Source: Prochlorococcus sp. scB243_496M6
Lineage (GTDB): Bacteria; Cyanobacteriota; Cyanobacteriia; PCC-6307; Cyanobiaceae
Assembly (NCBI GenBank): GCA_000635535.1
Contig: JFMF01000412.1
Span: 1-51,912 of the forward strand
Reading direction: 5' to 3'
DNA length: 51,912 nucleotides
Position 1 is the first letter of the stretch, and each line of letters starts with the position of its first letter. Made by a program: the position numbers and the translations under genes. The notes below the pieces were generated by a model, which did no database searches, had not been told where the DNA came from, and saw only the letters and a list, made by a program, of their open reading frames with translations. Below are positions 9,192-19,776 of the stretch, in pieces.

Positions 9192-10589
9192 TTGGAAAAT
9201 TCACACTCGAAAAAAAATATTTCTAGATCAACAACAAGATTAATGTTCTCTTATGGGCTAGGAGATGCAGGCACAGGTTTAGTCGCGACACAATTTGGTT
9301 TTTTTCTTTTCAAATTCTTTATTTCTGCTGGTTTACCAGTAATAATTGCAGGATCATTATTAATGTTAATAAAGATATGGGATGCAGTAAATGATCCGTT
9401 AATTGGATGGTTAAGTGATCGTACTAAATCAAGATGGGGGCCTAGAATCCCTTGGATGGTAGCAGCATCTGTTCCCCTTGGTTTCTCCTTAGCTGCGATA
9501 TGGTGGACACCCACTGGTTCAGTGCTAACCAAGACTATTTACTATGCCATAATTTCTATAATCGTAATGACTGCTTATACAAGTATTAATCTTCCTTTCG
9601 CAGCTCTTTCTACTGAAATTTCTGAAAAAACAGCAATAAGAACAAGACTAAACGCATCTAGATTTACTGGCTCAATAATCGCAGGACTAACTGGTTTAAT
9701 AATTGCTGGAGTTGTATTAGGTTCCGACGGATCAGCAAATAATGAATATTTTTTAATGGGTAAAATAAGCGGATGTATTGCAGTTGCTGCAACATTAATT
9801 TCTTGTTGGGGATTAGCTCCATTCGCAAAAAAAGCAAGAAGGCCTTCAGGAAAAGTTGAAGCGATAACACTTCAATTCAAAAGAATCTTCAAAAATAAAA
9901 AATTTCTAAAAGTTATTACGCTCTATATTCTTCTCTGGTGCGCCTTACAATTAATGCAAACAGTTGCGTTAATCTATGTCGAGGATGTACTGAACGTACC
10001 AACATATGTTGCGAAGTGGATCCCTATACCTTTTCAAATTAGCGCTTTAGTGGGTTTACAAATATGGACCAGAGTATCAAATAAATTGAACAGGATTTCA
10101 GCGTTAAACTATGGAGCGATTATGTGGATTATTTCATGTACAGCAGCTTTATTTTTACCTTCATTATCAAAAATTTCAGGGGCTGGAGATAATTTATTCC
10201 TAAATGCCAGCAACATATTTCTATTCATTCTATTAATTTTCATAATCTGTCTTATTGGCATTGGAGCTTCAACCGCTTTTCTTATCCCTTGGTCACTACT
10301 TCCCGATGCAATAGACGAAGACCCAGAAAAACCAGCAGGATTATATACTGCTTGGATGGTACTTATTCAGAAGATTGGTATTGCGTTTAGTGTTCAATTA
10401 TTAGGATTTTTATTGTATTTATCAGGTTATCAATCATGCTTTGTTGATAAAGATGGCCTAAATATTATTGAACAATGCTACTCAGCACAAATAACTATTA
10501 GATTATGTATTGGTTTTATACCCTCAATATTGGTAATCATTGGTCTTTTAATCATGAGAAAATGGGATCGAAAATTAATTACAAACTAA
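9192..10589 (+). CDS. GPH-family (MelB-like) sodium/sugar symporter, MFS fold
   Basis: Twelve-helix transporter of 465 residues in the glycoside-pentoside-hexuronide:cation symporter family. Supporting motifs are FSYGLGDAGTG in helix 1, WDAVNDPLIGWLSDRTKSRWGPRIPW between helices 2 and 3 (the family hallmark), and PDAIDEDPEK in the large C-terminal loop. The start is a TTG at 9192; an ATG at 9243 would truncate helix 1. Substrate and direction cannot be told from sequence. The gene lies behind the glycogen debranching enzyme, which is suggestive of sugar export or import but is not proof. Confidence 0.85.
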   Translation: MENSHSKKNISRSTTRLMFSYGLGDAGTGLVATQFGFFLFKFFISAGLPVIIAGSLLMLIKIWDAVNDPLIGWLSDRTKSRWGPRIPWMVAASVPLGFSLAAIWWTPTGSVLTKTIYYAIISIIVMTAYTSINLPFAALSTEISEKTAIRTRLNASRFTGSIIAGLTGLIIAGVVLGSDGSANNEYFLMGKISGCIAVAATLISCWGLAPFAKKARRPSGKVEAITLQFKRIFKNKKFLKVITLYILLWCALQLMQTVALIYVEDVLNVPTYVAKWIPIPFQISALVGLQIWTRVSNKLNRISALNYGAIMWIISCTAALFLPSLSKISGAGDNLFLNASNIFLFILLIFIICLIGIGASTAFLIPWSLLPDAIDEDPEKPAGLYTAWMVLIQKIGIAFSVQLLGFLLYLSGYQSCFVDKDGLNIIEQCYSAQITIRLCIGFIPSILVIIGLLIMRKWDRKLITN

Positions 10590-10598
10590 TATAAAGAT

Positions 10599-11354
10599 AT
10601 GTATTACCTTGATTTTGTCAAAAGACTTTTAAGCAGCCTAGTCATTGGCGGGCAAGCAATTAATTTTATCTTTAAGGGTAAAATTTCTAAAAATGATCTC
10701 TTTGAGCAACTTATGGAGTCAGGTCCTGGCAGTTTGTTAATTGTTTTAATTACGGGAATTGCCGCAGGTACAGTTTTTAATATTCAAGTTGCATCACAAC
10801 TTACAAGTATGGGGGTTTCAAGTGAAATTGGAGGTTTATTAGCAGTAGGAATGGCAAGAGAAATGGCTCCTCTTCTAACTGCTACTTTAATGACTGGGAA
10901 GGTTGCAACTGCCTATGCTGCTCAACTGGGTACTATGAAAGTCACAGAACAAATTGAGGCAATAACCATGTTAAGGACCGAACCAGTCCAATATTTGGTA
11001 GTCCCAAGGTTACTATCGATGGTAATAATGTCTCCAATACAATGTCTTTTGTTTTTATCTGTAGCTTTATGGAGTGGACAAATTTGGAGCACAATTTTTT
11101 ATAAGGTTCCTCCAATAGTTTTTTGGACATCTGTAAGATCAGGCAATGTGAGTTTAACCAGTGCAGACTTAACCTCAATGTTAATAAAATCTGTAGTGTT
11201 CGGATTACTTATTTCAATCATTGCTTGTGGATATGGACTTACAACCAAAGGAGGTCCAAAAGAAGTTGGAACAAGTACAACAGGTGCAGTTGTAATGACT
11301 CTCGTTACTGTATCTTTAATGGATGTATTACTAACACAAATTTTATTTGGATGA
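10599..11354 (+). CDS. MlaE-type ABC transporter permease
   Basis: Integral membrane permease of 251 residues in the MlaE/TGD1 family, which moves lipids between the inner and outer membranes with an MCE-domain protein and an ATPase. Conserved segments are GMAREMAPLLTATLMTGKVA and the paired TEQIEAITMLRTEP. It begins nine bases after the symporter gene and is followed closely by the DUF3119 gene. The ATPase and MCE partners are not in this window. In cyanobacteria the family is known as the Ycf63-like permease. Confidence 0.88.
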   Translation: MYYLDFVKRLLSSLVIGGQAINFIFKGKISKNDLFEQLMESGPGSLLIVLITGIAAGTVFNIQVASQLTSMGVSSEIGGLLAVGMAREMAPLLTATLMTGKVATAYAAQLGTMKVTEQIEAITMLRTEPVQYLVVPRLLSMVIMSPIQCLLFLSVALWSGQIWSTIFYKVPPIVFWTSVRSGNVSLTSADLTSMLIKSVVFGLLISIIACGYGLTTKGGPKEVGTSTTGAVVMTLVTVSLMDVLLTQILFG

Positions 11355-11358
11355 TCCT

Positions 11359-11763
11359 ATGTTTAATACTAAATCAAAAAAAGAAGAGCCAGTAATAATA
11401 TCTCCTTCATTTCAGTTGCCAATCATTCTAATAGTTTTAAGTTTTATGCTTTTGTTTTTGAATATTGGTTCTTTGCCAACAATAGTTTTTGCTTCTTTTA
11501 GCTTTTTTTTATTACTTCAGTCATTCACTTTAAGAATAAAAATAACAAATGATGATTTTGTCGTTTTACAATTAGGAAAAGAGATTAGAACTTTTCCATT
11601 CGAGAACTGGATATCATGGAAATTCTTTTTCCCGATAATCCCAGGTATTTTTTATTTTAGAGAAAAGTCCAGTCCTCATTTATTACCAATTTTATTTAAT
11701 CCAAAGCAATTAAAAGATGAGCTCATAAAAAAAGTTGACTCCCTGGAAATTAAAAATTCTTAA
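11359..11763 (+). CDS. DUF3119 family membrane protein
   Basis: About 134 residues from the ATG at 11359, four bases beyond the permease stop; a longer in-frame TTG start at 11347 would overlap the permease. Two adjacent membrane helices lie in residues 16-53 (IILIVLSFMLLFLNIG and IVFASFSFFLLLQ). The C-terminal half is a soluble domain with conserved EIRTFPFENWISWKFFFP. The pattern matches a cyanobacterial and plastid family without known function, often found next to MlaE-like permeases. Confidence 0.75.
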   Translation: MFNTKSKKEEPVIISPSFQLPIILIVLSFMLLFLNIGSLPTIVFASFSFFLLLQSFTLRIKITNDDFVVLQLGKEIRTFPFENWISWKFFFPIIPGIFYFREKSSPHLLPILFNPKQLKDELIKKVDSLEIKNS

Positions 11764-11798
11764 AATTCAGACTTTGCCTAATCATCAAAATTATTTAA

Positions 11799-12809
11799 AT
11801 GACCAATACAGAAATTTCCGACAATAATCCTGAAAAGGAATTAAAAATAGATAAGTCAATTTCAGATGATAAAACAAAACAAATTATTAAGAAAAATACA
11901 ACTCAAAATAAAAAAATTACCCCAAAAAACGATAAATCAACTAAGTCTTTTGATGAGATTTCTAATGAAATTTTTAGAGATCTCTTTTCAAAAAAAGATT
12001 CTTTAGTTAAAGAAATAAAAGAGTTAGAAACAAAAAAAAATGAAATGGAAAAAGATATTGAGTCTAATTTTAAAGGACAGTCAGATAATATTGCTAAAAG
12101 AGTTAAAGGCTTTCAAGAGTACTTAACTGGAGCTTTGCAGAATCTTTCACAAAACGTAGAGAAACTTGAATTAGTTTCTCAACCAATAATCGTAAAGCCT
12201 TCCCCCCTTGATGAGAAAAAGAAAGACAATAGCACAAATAATGTAGTTAAGGTTCCTGCTCTTTCCGAGACATTTAAGCCAGATGAAGAGATTATAAAAA
12301 GTTGCTTTTCAAGTTTCACAGAACAACCAGACTTTTATGCAGAACCTTGGAAATTAAGACGGAGTCTAGATTCCTCAGATATAGAAATTATGGATGATTG
12401 GTTCTTTAACATGGGCGGAAGAGGATCTCTTGAAAGTAGAGGATCTCGACAAAAAAATGCCTTATTATCAGCTGGCTTAATATCTATTCTTGGCGAATTA
12501 TATGGAGATCAATTTCAGACTCTTATTTTAGCTTCGCAGCCTGAACGATTAGGTGAATGGAGAAGAATTCTTCAAGATTCACTTGGTCTAACAAGGGATG
12601 ACTTTGGACCTAATAGTGGGATTGTTCTTTTTGAAAGGCCTGAAGGTGTTATCGAGAGAGCAGATAGATTAGAAGCGAATGAAGAATTGCCATTTATTAT
12701 CATTGATGCAGCAGAAACCTCTGTTGAAATTCCAATACTTCAATTCCCATTATGGGTTGCATTTGCTGGTTCAGATAATGAAATTTACGATGATCTTGAA
12801 CTAAACTAA
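11799..12809 (+). CDS. DUF3086 family protein
   Basis: Conserved cyanobacterial protein of 336 residues. The first 50 residues are polar and Lys-rich. Residues 50-125 form a probable coiled coil (heptad-like [17 protein letters not shown]). The C-terminal domain, about 160-330, contains the conserved stretch [20 protein letters not shown] and ends in an acidic tail. The function is unknown. plsY follows five bases after the stop, so the two genes are probably on one transcript. Confidence 0.8.
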   Translation: MTNTEISDNNPEKELKIDKSISDDKTKQIIKKNTTQNKKITPKNDKSTKSFDEISNEIFRDLFSKKDSLVKEIKELETKKNEMEKDIESNFKGQSDNIAKRVKGFQEYLTGALQNLSQNVEKLELVSQPIIVKPSPLDEKKKDNSTNNVVKVPALSETFKPDEEIIKSCFSSFTEQPDFYAEPWKLRRSLDSSDIEIMDDWFFNMGGRGSLESRGSRQKNALLSAGLISILGELYGDQFQTLILASQPERLGEWRRILQDSLGLTRDDFGPNSGIVLFERPEGVIERADRLEANEELPFIIIDAAETSVEIPILQFPLWVAFAGSDNEIYDDLELN

Positions 12810-12814
12810 GCTTT

Positions 12815-13408
12815 ATGAATTTCTTAATAATTTTTGCAAGTTATCTTTTAGGATCACTTCCGACAGGTTTTTTAATTGGAAAATATCTCAAAAATATAGA
12901 TCTAAGAACTATAGGTTCTGGATCTACAGGTGCCACAAATGTCTTAAGAAATGTTGGGAAATGGCCAGCACTTTTTGTATTTATTATTGACGTTGGGAAA
13001 GGCCTTATTGCAGTAAAAATTGCTCAATATTATACAGATCAAGGATTAATAGAAGTTATAGCAGGGATATCCGCTATCTCAGGACATATTTGGCCAATAT
13101 GGCTTAGAGGTAAAGGAGGAAAAGCTGTTGCAACTGGATTAGGTATGTTTTTAGCTCTTTCTTGGAAAGTTGGACTCGCATCTCTTGGCATTTTTTTAAT
13201 AGTCCTAACAAAAACTAAATTTGTTTCTTTATCAAGTATTTCAGCTGCAATCTTACTTCCTATTTTTATGTTTTTTTACCTAGGTAAATTTATGCACTCA
13301 TACTTTTTTATAAGTTTAATTGTTGCATTATTAGTAATCTGGAAACATAGAACAAACATAACAAGATTGCTTAAGGGAGAAGAATCCAAAATTAATCAGA
13401 ATCAATAG
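12815..13408 (+). CDS. plsY: Acyl-phosphate:glycerol-3-phosphate acyltransferase
   Basis: First acylation of glycerol-3-phosphate in phospholipid and glycolipid synthesis, at the cytoplasmic membrane. The 197-residue polytopic protein has the three PlsY motifs: GSGSTGATN at 34-42, [12 protein letters not shown] at 99-110 and the late WKHRTNI. The ATG is five bases after the DUF3086 gene. The 3' end overlaps the convergent pyrF gene by 17 bases, so the two C-termini share DNA. Confidence 0.94.
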   Translation: MNFLIIFASYLLGSLPTGFLIGKYLKNIDLRTIGSGSTGATNVLRNVGKWPALFVFIIDVGKGLIAVKIAQYYTDQGLIEVIAGISAISGHIWPIWLRGKGGKAVATGLGMFLALSWKVGLASLGIFLIVLTKTKFVSLSSISAAILLPIFMFFYLGKFMHSYFFISLIVALLVIWKHRTNITRLLKGEESKINQNQ

Positions 13409-14120
13409 ATTTAAATATTTCTTTTAGAGCTTTATTAGGATCTATAGCTTTTGAAATTGATCTACCAATGACCAACTTAGAAGCGCCATTATCTATAGCT
13501 TCATAGGGAGTCATAATTCTATTTTGATCATCTTTATTGTCAATATTTAATCTGATACCTGGTGTAATAAGTTCAAAATTATCCTTATAAATAGATCTCA
13601 ACATTTTTACCTCCCAAGGGGAACAAACACATCCATCTAATCCAGCATCAAAAGACAACTTTGCAAGTCTCAATACATTTTCTTCAATTGAATTATTTCT
13701 ATCAAGATCAGTTTGAAAATCTTTAAGAGAAAAGCTTGTTAAAACAGTTATTCCTACAACCAATGGAGGTTTTACACTGACAGAGGTGGCTCCTTCTAAA
13801 GATGCTTTTTTCGAATCCTTAAGAGCTTTTAAACCTGCTGAAGCATGAATAGAAATTATATCAACCCCAAATTTTGAAACTTGGAAACATGCTGCACGCA
13901 TTGTATTTGGAATATCATGAAATTTTAAGTCTAAAAAAATTTTTTTATTTAAATCTTTTAATATTTCAATAACTCTTGGACCCTCCCTAACAAAAAGTTC
14001 TAGCCCAACTTTAACCCACTTAATATTAGGACATTTTTCCAAAAGTAATTTTGCTTGACTTAAATCTAATCCATCCATTGCCAATATTATTTTATCTTCT
14101 GAATTAAATCTGTTATTCAT
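13392..14120 (-). CDS. pyrF: Orotidine 5'-phosphate decarboxylase
   Basis: Last step of UMP synthesis, decarboxylating OMP. The TIM-barrel signature [10 protein letters not shown] holds the catalytic acid-lysine-acid triad, and LVIGRSIS near the C-terminus is the phosphate-binding loop. I take the ATG at 14120 (242 residues); a TTG three bases earlier is in frame. It is six bases downstream of tyrS in the same direction, and convergent with plsY, which it overlaps by 17 bases. Confidence 0.95.
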   Translation of the reverse strand: MNNRFNSEDKIILAMDGLDLSQAKLLLEKCPNIKWVKVGLELFVREGPRVIEILKDLNKKIFLDLKFHDIPNTMRAACFQVSKFGVDIISIHASAGLKALKDSKKASLEGATSVSVKPPLVVGITVLTSFSLKDFQTDLDRNNSIEENVLRLAKLSFDAGLDGCVCSPWEVKMLRSIYKDNFELITPGIRLNIDNKDDQNRIMTPYEAIDNGASKLVIGRSISKAIDPNKALKEIFKSIDSD

Positions 14121-14126
14121 CAATTT

Positions 14127-15365
14127 TCAGTTTTCAAACCTTTTAATTATTTTTTTTCCAATTTGCAAAATTTTTCCTTCCAAATCATTTTTTGAATTAA
14201 AAACTAAATCAGGATTTATTACTTTTAGACTATCAATTTTTACACCCCCACCTTTAATAGATCTTTTTGATTCGCTGCTAGATTTGAATAGTTTTAGAGC
14301 ACTTAATAAGTAGAAAAACTTTACTGGGAAAACTACTTCTTTTAAAGAAATCTCTGGAATTTCTCCAACTTTTTCTTTGTGTCCAAGGAATAATTTTTCG
14401 CAGTTTGATTGCGCCTTTAATGCTTCTTCGGCACCATGGAATAAAGTAGTAACTTCTAAAGCCATTCTTCTCTGTAATTTACGAGGATTTGAGTTTTCCA
14501 GAAAACTTAAATCTAATTCAGTAAGTAATTCAAAATAGGTGGGTACTACATTATCGGGTACTTTTTCTAATTTTGAATACATTGAAAGAGGATCTTCAGT
14601 TAAACCGACGGTATTAAATTCAGATTTACTCATCTTCTTAACTCCATCTAAACCTGTCAAAATTGGCAGCAGAACACCAAATTGAGGGTCTTGTTTAAAA
14701 TGCCTTTGAAGGTCTCTTCCTATTGCAATATTAAATTTCTGGTCTGTGCCTCCAAGCTCAATATCTGATTGAACAACTACCGAATCGTAACCTTGTAATA
14801 ATGGATATAAGAATTCATGCAAAGAAATTGGAACTTGCGCAGTGTACCTTTTATTAAATTCTTCCTTAGCAAGCATTTGACTAACTGTTGCACTCCCCAT
14901 TAAGTCAATTATGGAATTAAGATTTAATACTTTTAACCATTCACTGTTATATCTAATTTCTATTCTATCTTTTGCATCAAAATCTAAAATAGATTCATTG
15001 GCTGGCTTTCCCATCCCGAGTTGGGTTAAGTATGTTTTTGCATTATCCTTAACTTGTTTTTCCGATAACTGAACTCTTGTTTTATTTTTTCCGGTTGGAT
15101 CTCCAATTTGAGCAGTAAAATCACCAATAATTAAAACTGCAATATGTCCATTATCTTGGAATGCCCTAAGTTTTTTAAACAATATGCTGTGCCCAAGATG
15201 AATATCGGTTCCAGTTGGATCGATACCGAGTTTAACCCTTAATTTTTTATTATTTTTTTTCGCATGATCAATTATCTCCGAAAAGGTTTGATCTGTTCCC
15301 TTAATTGGAAAATATTCTTCTATTCCTCTTGATAGCCATGATGGCAATTGTAAATCATCTGTCAT
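14127..15365 (-). CDS. tyrS: Tyrosyl-tRNA synthetase
   Basis: Class I aminoacyl-tRNA synthetase charging tRNA-Tyr. It has 412 residues with the HIGH-type motif HLGH at 56-59, the KMSKS motif at 244-248 and a C-terminal S4 RNA-binding domain ([11 protein letters not shown] region). The length and the HLGH form fit the TyrRS subgroup found in many cyanobacteria. It is transcribed with the DUF1825 gene 20 bases upstream and pyrF downstream. Confidence 0.95.
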   Translation of the reverse strand: MTDDLQLPSWLSRGIEEYFPIKGTDQTFSEIIDHAKKNNKKLRVKLGIDPTGTDIHLGHSILFKKLRAFQDNGHIAVLIIGDFTAQIGDPTGKNKTRVQLSEKQVKDNAKTYLTQLGMGKPANESILDFDAKDRIEIRYNSEWLKVLNLNSIIDLMGSATVSQMLAKEEFNKRYTAQVPISLHEFLYPLLQGYDSVVVQSDIELGGTDQKFNIAIGRDLQRHFKQDPQFGVLLPILTGLDGVKKMSKSEFNTVGLTEDPLSMYSKLEKVPDNVVPTYFELLTELDLSFLENSNPRKLQRRMALEVTTLFHGAEEALKAQSNCEKLFLGHKEKVGEIPEISLKEVVFPVKFFYLLSALKLFKSSSESKRSIKGGGVKIDSLKVINPDLVFNSKNDLEGKILQIGKKIIKRFEN

Positions 15366-15384
15366 GAAGCTTTAACCGTTAACT

Positions 15385-15708
15385 TTAAGAAGTTTTATCA
15401 AGTTCATCCTTCATTCTTATTAAGGTTTTATTCATTTGATCGAACATTTGATCAGGAGTAATCCCAAATTGACTTAACTGTGTCTTTAATTGTTCTACTG
15501 TCATTTTTGCTTGAAAATCTTCAGACAATTCAAATCTCTTCATAAAAACCTTATAACGATCCATAAGAGATTCCATTTTTTTTATAAACATTTTTTTTCC
15601 TTCTCTGTCAAATTTTCCATAATCAGAGCCAAGTTTCATAAGTTCTTGGTAATCCGTAAAAAGCTTTTTAGCTTCTTCTTGAACGATGTCTGACTCAAAG
15701 AATCCCAT
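15385..15708 (-). CDS. DUF1825 family protein
   Basis: Conserved cyanobacterial protein of about 107 residues beginning MGFFESDIVQEEAKKLF. The ATG at 15708 is chosen over an in-frame start 33 bases upstream because the conserved block begins there. It is highly charged and almost wholly helical by composition, with no membrane segment. Function unknown. It lies 20 bases upstream of tyrS on the same strand. Confidence 0.82.
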   Translation of the reverse strand: MGFFESDIVQEEAKKLFTDYQELMKLGSDYGKFDREGKKMFIKKMESLMDRYKVFMKRFELSEDFQAKMTVEQLKTQLSQFGITPDQMFDQMNKTLIRMKDELDKTS

Positions 15709-15858
15709 TTCTATTTTTTTACTTCGCAGATTAAGGCTCAATTACAAGATAACAAGAATCTTTTAAATTGATTAGAAGATTAATAAATTTTAGTTTATAA
15801 ATAATTCTTTGATTTATATTTTTTTAGAATTAAATTTAGTAAACATGTTTTATAAATA

Positions 15859-16470
15859 TTGGAAAAATTTAACGTAAATAATATTTCAACCCAAAATAGA
15901 CAATTTGAATTATTTGGTTCAAATGTAAATACATCAATAAATTTTCAACACTCAAATAATCTAAAAATCAAAGGCGAAATCCTAACTGAATGGAGGGATA
16001 GAATATATAATCACCAATTCAAAATTTCAAAAGATACTCACAATAAAACTTTGTACCAAACAAGTCTTCCTATAAATACAATGCCCTATGAAAGAAAAAT
16101 TGATCCGTTTTCCTTGCAGCCATTATCATTGAACTTTTGGAGAACCAATCAATATATACACAATGGGCCAGCAATGTATTTCGTAATTGACTCGATGGAG
16201 AGTTCTAAAATAATCCTTTATATAGGAGAAACAAATTCAGCAAATAAAAGATGGAAGGGAGAACATGACTGTAAAAATTACCTCTTGAACTATAAAGAAG
16301 CGCTAGCTCATAACAAACTCTCAAGTCACCAAGATATTCGTTTCTTCTTAGATGTACCTAAAGAAGTAAAATTAAGACGTAAATTAGAACAGCAACTGAT
16401 ATATTTATGGTTACCACCTTTTAATAAAGAAACTCGAGATAGGTGGGAAACTACTTTCACAAACAACTAA
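15859..16470 (+). CDS. GIY-YIG nuclease-like protein
   Basis: 203-residue protein with a divergent GIY-YIG fold in its C-terminal half. The GIY equivalent is MYFVID at 106-111, YIG is exact at 121-123, followed by R131 (KRW), E177 (RKLEQQL) and N189 (PPFN), matching the usual Tyr-Arg-Glu-Asn order of the active site. The first 100 residues have no domain I recognise. The start appears to be a TTG at 15859; the ATG at 15845 is out of frame. The role could be DNA processing or repair; no mobile element accompanies it, so a homing function is unlikely. Confidence 0.7.
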   Translation: MEKFNVNNISTQNRQFELFGSNVNTSINFQHSNNLKIKGEILTEWRDRIYNHQFKISKDTHNKTLYQTSLPINTMPYERKIDPFSLQPLSLNFWRTNQYIHNGPAMYFVIDSMESSKIILYIGETNSANKRWKGEHDCKNYLLNYKEALAHNKLSSHQDIRFFLDVPKEVKLRRKLEQQLIYLWLPPFNKETRDRWETTFTNN

Positions 16471-16494
16471 AAGTTAATTAAAACCATTTTACAA

Positions 16495-17967
16495 ATGCAA
16501 TTTTCCACATTCCAAAAAAATCTAGATAACTGGCAAGGTGCTTCATTAATTTTTGGAGTTTTAGAGGAAGAAATTGCAAGCCAACTTGAAAACATAAAAT
16601 TTGTTATTGACCCAAAATTATTATTAAAAAAAGTTACTCAAAAAAAATTTAAAGGAGAAAAAGGAAAAACTTTAAGCTTCGAATTTTTAGATCAAAAATT
16701 AGAAACTTTAATCTTAGTTGGTCTAGGTAAATCAAAAGACCTAAATAAAAATGATATAGAAAACTCTATAGGAAATTTAGTCAGGAAAACTGTTGATAAA
16801 AATGAAAAAATCAGCATATTACTACCTTGGGAATTAATAAATTCACAACTAGAAATAAATCAATTAGCAGAGTCAGCCAGATTATCTGCCTATAAGGACA
16901 ATAGATTCAACAAAAAAAAAGATGAAAAGAAAGTTCTTAAAGAAATAGAGTTTTTAAATTTAAAAAAATTTGAGAATATTAGCTTTGAAGAGACAGCACA
17001 AATTTGTGAAGGTGTAGAACTAGCTAGAGAACTTGTAGCCGCCCCTCCAAATAGTCTTACACCTCAGGAAATGTCTCTACAAGCTTCTCAAATAGCTAAA
17101 GATCATGGTTTGGAAGTAAAAATTTTAGAGGCAAAAGATTGTGAAGATTTGGGAATGGGTGCATATTTAGCTGTAGCAAAAGGTTCTGATCTAGATCCTA
17201 AATTTATACATCTTACTTTAAAGTCAGAGGGGCCTATGAAAGAAAAGATTGCGCTTGTTGGGAAGGGTTTAACCTTTGACTCCGGAGGATACAACCTGAA
17301 AGTAGGAGCATCCCAAATTGAAATGATGAAATATGATATGGGCGGAAGCGCTGCAGTTTTAGGAGCAGCAAAAGCACTTGGAGCAATAAAACCAAAGGGA
17401 TTAGAAATTCATTTTATTGTGGCATCTTGCGAAAACATGATCAATGGATCTGCGGTACATCCTGGAGATGTAGTTAAAGCATCTAATGGTAAGACAATTG
17501 AAATAAATAACACTGATGCAGAAGGTAGACTTACATTAGCTGATGCTTTAACTTACGCTTCAAATTTAAAACCGGATTCAATCATAGATCTAGCAACTTT
17601 AACAGGAGCTATTGTAGTTGCATTAGGGAATGATGTGGCTGGATTTTGGAGCAATAATGATGATCTAGCAAATGACCTGAAAGCTGCATCAGCACAGTCT
17701 GGAGAAGAATTATGGCAAATGCCTTTACAAAAATCTTATAAAGAAGGTTTAAAGTCTCATATAGCTGACATGAAAAATACAGGCCCTAGAGCAGGTGGGT
17801 CAATAACTGCTGCTTTATTTTTAGAAGAATTCTTTGATCAAAAGATTAAATGGGCTCATATTGATATTGCTGGAACTTGTTGGACTGATAAGAATAAGGG
17901 AATTAACCCATCAGGTGCAACTGGTTTTGGAGTTAAAACTCTTGTTCAATGGATTAAAAATAAATAA
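16495..17967 (+). CDS. pepA: Leucyl aminopeptidase (M17)
   Basis: Cytosolic aminopeptidase with two divalent metals that removes N-terminal residues from peptides. At 490 residues it is full length. The metal and active-site residues of the family are visible: K257 and D262 in [11 protein letters not shown]341 and E343 in NTDAEGRL. The N-terminal 170 residues form the divergent alpha/beta domain. The gene is convergent with msrA, whose stop codon lies 11 bases beyond. Confidence 0.95.
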   Translation: MQFSTFQKNLDNWQGASLIFGVLEEEIASQLENIKFVIDPKLLLKKVTQKKFKGEKGKTLSFEFLDQKLETLILVGLGKSKDLNKNDIENSIGNLVRKTVDKNEKISILLPWELINSQLEINQLAESARLSAYKDNRFNKKKDEKKVLKEIEFLNLKKFENISFEETAQICEGVELARELVAAPPNSLTPQEMSLQASQIAKDHGLEVKILEAKDCEDLGMGAYLAVAKGSDLDPKFIHLTLKSEGPMKEKIALVGKGLTFDSGGYNLKVGASQIEMMKYDMGGSAAVLGAAKALGAIKPKGLEIHFIVASCENMINGSAVHPGDVVKASNGKTIEINNTDAEGRLTLADALTYASNLKPDSIIDLATLTGAIVVALGNDVAGFWSNNDDLANDLKAASAQSGEELWQMPLQKSYKEGLKSHIADMKNTGPRAGGSITAALFLEEFFDQKIKWAHIDIAGTCWTDKNKGINPSGATGFGVKTLVQWIKNK

Positions 17968-17978
17968 CTATATTTAAA

Positions 17979-18581
17979 TCATTCATTCCAAAGATTTGTT
18001 GATCTAGCGTTATCGCTCCATAATTTATCCAATCTCTGATCTCTCCCACATGAGAATCTATAGAACTTATATTTTAATTCATTTCTCTCAGCAAAATCCT
18101 GATGATATTCCTCAGCCAACCAAAATTGACCTTTTGATTTTAGTTCTACAGATATTTTTTCTGCTGGAACATGCAATTCATTAGAGGCCGAAACAATTGC
18201 ATGTTTTGCATCACTTTCCTCATTTACATCTTTGAAAAAAATCACTGGCCTATAAGAATCTCCACGATCACAAAATTGACCCTTGCCGTCCAAGGGATCA
18301 ATATTTCTAAAATAGAGCCTAAGTATCTTGGGTAAAGTTACCAATTTGGAATCGTAGTTCACCAAAACCACTTCCTGGTGACCTTCATGATTTTCGTATG
18401 TAGGATTTTGTAAATCTCCACCTGAATAGCCACTCTGTACAAAATTTATCCCCTGTAATGACTCTAAATCATGTTCTAAACACCAAAAACAACCTCCTGC
18501 AAGAATTAATTCCTCTGCAAAAGCGTTTACAGGATTAATAAATATTGAAAGAGCAATTATTAGAGGTAAGAAATATTTCAT
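17979..18581 (-). CDS. msrA: Peptide methionine-S-sulfoxide reductase with signal peptide
   Basis: Repairs oxidised methionine. The active-site motif GGCFWCLE places the nucleophilic cysteine at C31. The first 22 residues (MKYFLPLIIALSIFINPVNA, then FA) form a signal peptide, so this copy should act in the periplasm or thylakoid lumen rather than the cytosol. C-terminal cysteine C190-type resolving position (FSCGRDQ) is present. It is 16 bases downstream of lpxB and could be read from the same transcript. Confidence 0.93.
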   Translation of the reverse strand: MKYFLPLIIALSIFINPVNAFAEELILAGGCFWCLEHDLESLQGINFVQSGYSGGDLQNPTYENHEGHQEVVLVNYDSKLVTLPKILRLYFRNIDPLDGKGQFCDRGDSYRPVIFFKDVNEESDAKHAIVSASNELHVPAEKISVELKSKGQFWLAEEYHQDFAERNELKYKFYRFSCGRDQRLDKLWSDNARSTNLWNE

Positions 18582-18597
18582 TCTTTTATTATAAAGT

Positions 18598-19776
18598 TCA
18601 AATAATAGTATTGATAATCTCTTTAGCAGCTCTCTGGACTACGCCCTCTTCTCCTAATTCTTTTTTTAAAAAAGCATAACCGTTTTTAATTTTTATTTTT
18701 TCTGACTTCCTATCAAGAATTCTACAAGATTTGCAAAAAATTTTATTTTCGTCAAACTCTCTCTGCACAAACTCAGGGATTATTAATTTATTAACTAACA
18801 AATTTACAGGAGAAATAAATTTTACTTTAAAGTTGAGAATTTTTTCAGCAATAAAAGCAGTTACCCTACTTACTCTATAACCTACAATCTGTGGGATTCC
18901 ATATAAAGCTAATTCCATATTAACTGTCCCAGATTTACAAAGAGCAATTTTAGTTAGGGAATAAATATAAGGCTTTAATTTTGCACTATCTTTTTGAGAA
19001 ATAACAAGTCCTTTAACTTGATACCTTCTAAATGCTTTTTTGAATATTTCATCAAAAGCATCCCGACAGGAGGGAATATAAACAACCAAACTTGGATATT
19101 TTTGTTGTAATTTTTTAGCCGATTTCATAAAAGTAGGTAATATATATCGCAATTCTTGAGGTCTTGATGCAGGCATCAAAAGTATGATGTTTTGATCTGG
19201 GCGAAGTTTTAAAATAGTTCTGGCATCTTTCTTTAGAGGAAGTTTTTTTGTTAAATCAATCATTGGATGTCCAACCCACAAAACATTTCCGCCCCTCTTT
19301 TTGTAAAATGCTGCTTCTTTCTTGAAAATTGCAAAAATCTTATCAGAAAACTTTATTAGATTTGTTGTAGTATTATTACCAACCCTCCAAGCCCACTCTT
19401 GAGGAGCAATATAGTAAAAAATTGGAATTTTAGTCTTCGATCTTTTTAATTTAGTACCAATCTTTATATTTGGTCCCATATAGTCAATCAAAATTAAGCA
19501 ATCAGGAGGATATTTTTTTAGTAACTTATAGAACCTTTTTTGAATTCTTATTGTTGGAATAATAAGAGGTAAAGCCTCCCAAATTCCTATTGCACTAATT
19601 GATGTAGTATCTTGAAGAATTTTTACACCTTCTTTCTTCATCCTTTCCCCGCCTAATCCGCAAATTTCTAAATCTATAGATTTTTTTTTAGCTTCATCTA
19701 ATAATGCTCTTGATAACAAACTGCCGTGCAAATCTCCAGAGACTTCTCCCGTACTTATAAATATCTTTTTATTCAT
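18598..19776 (-). CDS. lpxB: Lipid-A-disaccharide synthase
   Basis: Glycosyltransferase (GT19) that joins UDP-diacylglucosamine and lipid X to make the lipid A disaccharide. It has 392 residues, starts with the typical IFISTGEVSGDLHGSLL and has the later SGTVNMELALYGIPQIVGYR segment for nucleotide-sugar binding. The ATG overlaps the lpxA stop by four bases (ATGA), indicating translational coupling. Downstream comes msrA. Confidence 0.95.
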   Translation of the reverse strand: MNKKIFISTGEVSGDLHGSLLSRALLDEAKKKSIDLEICGLGGERMKKEGVKILQDTTSISAIGIWEALPLIIPTIRIQKRFYKLLKKYPPDCLILIDYMGPNIKIGTKLKRSKTKIPIFYYIAPQEWAWRVGNNTTTNLIKFSDKIFAIFKKEAAFYKKRGGNVLWVGHPMIDLTKKLPLKKDARTILKLRPDQNIILLMPASRPQELRYILPTFMKSAKKLQQKYPSLVVYIPSCRDAFDEIFKKAFRRYQVKGLVISQKDSAKLKPYIYSLTKIALCKSGTVNMELALYGIPQIVGYRVSRVTAFIAEKILNFKVKFISPVNLLVNKLIIPEFVQREFDENKIFCKSCRILDRKSEKIKIKNGYAFLKKELGEEGVVQRAAKEIINTII

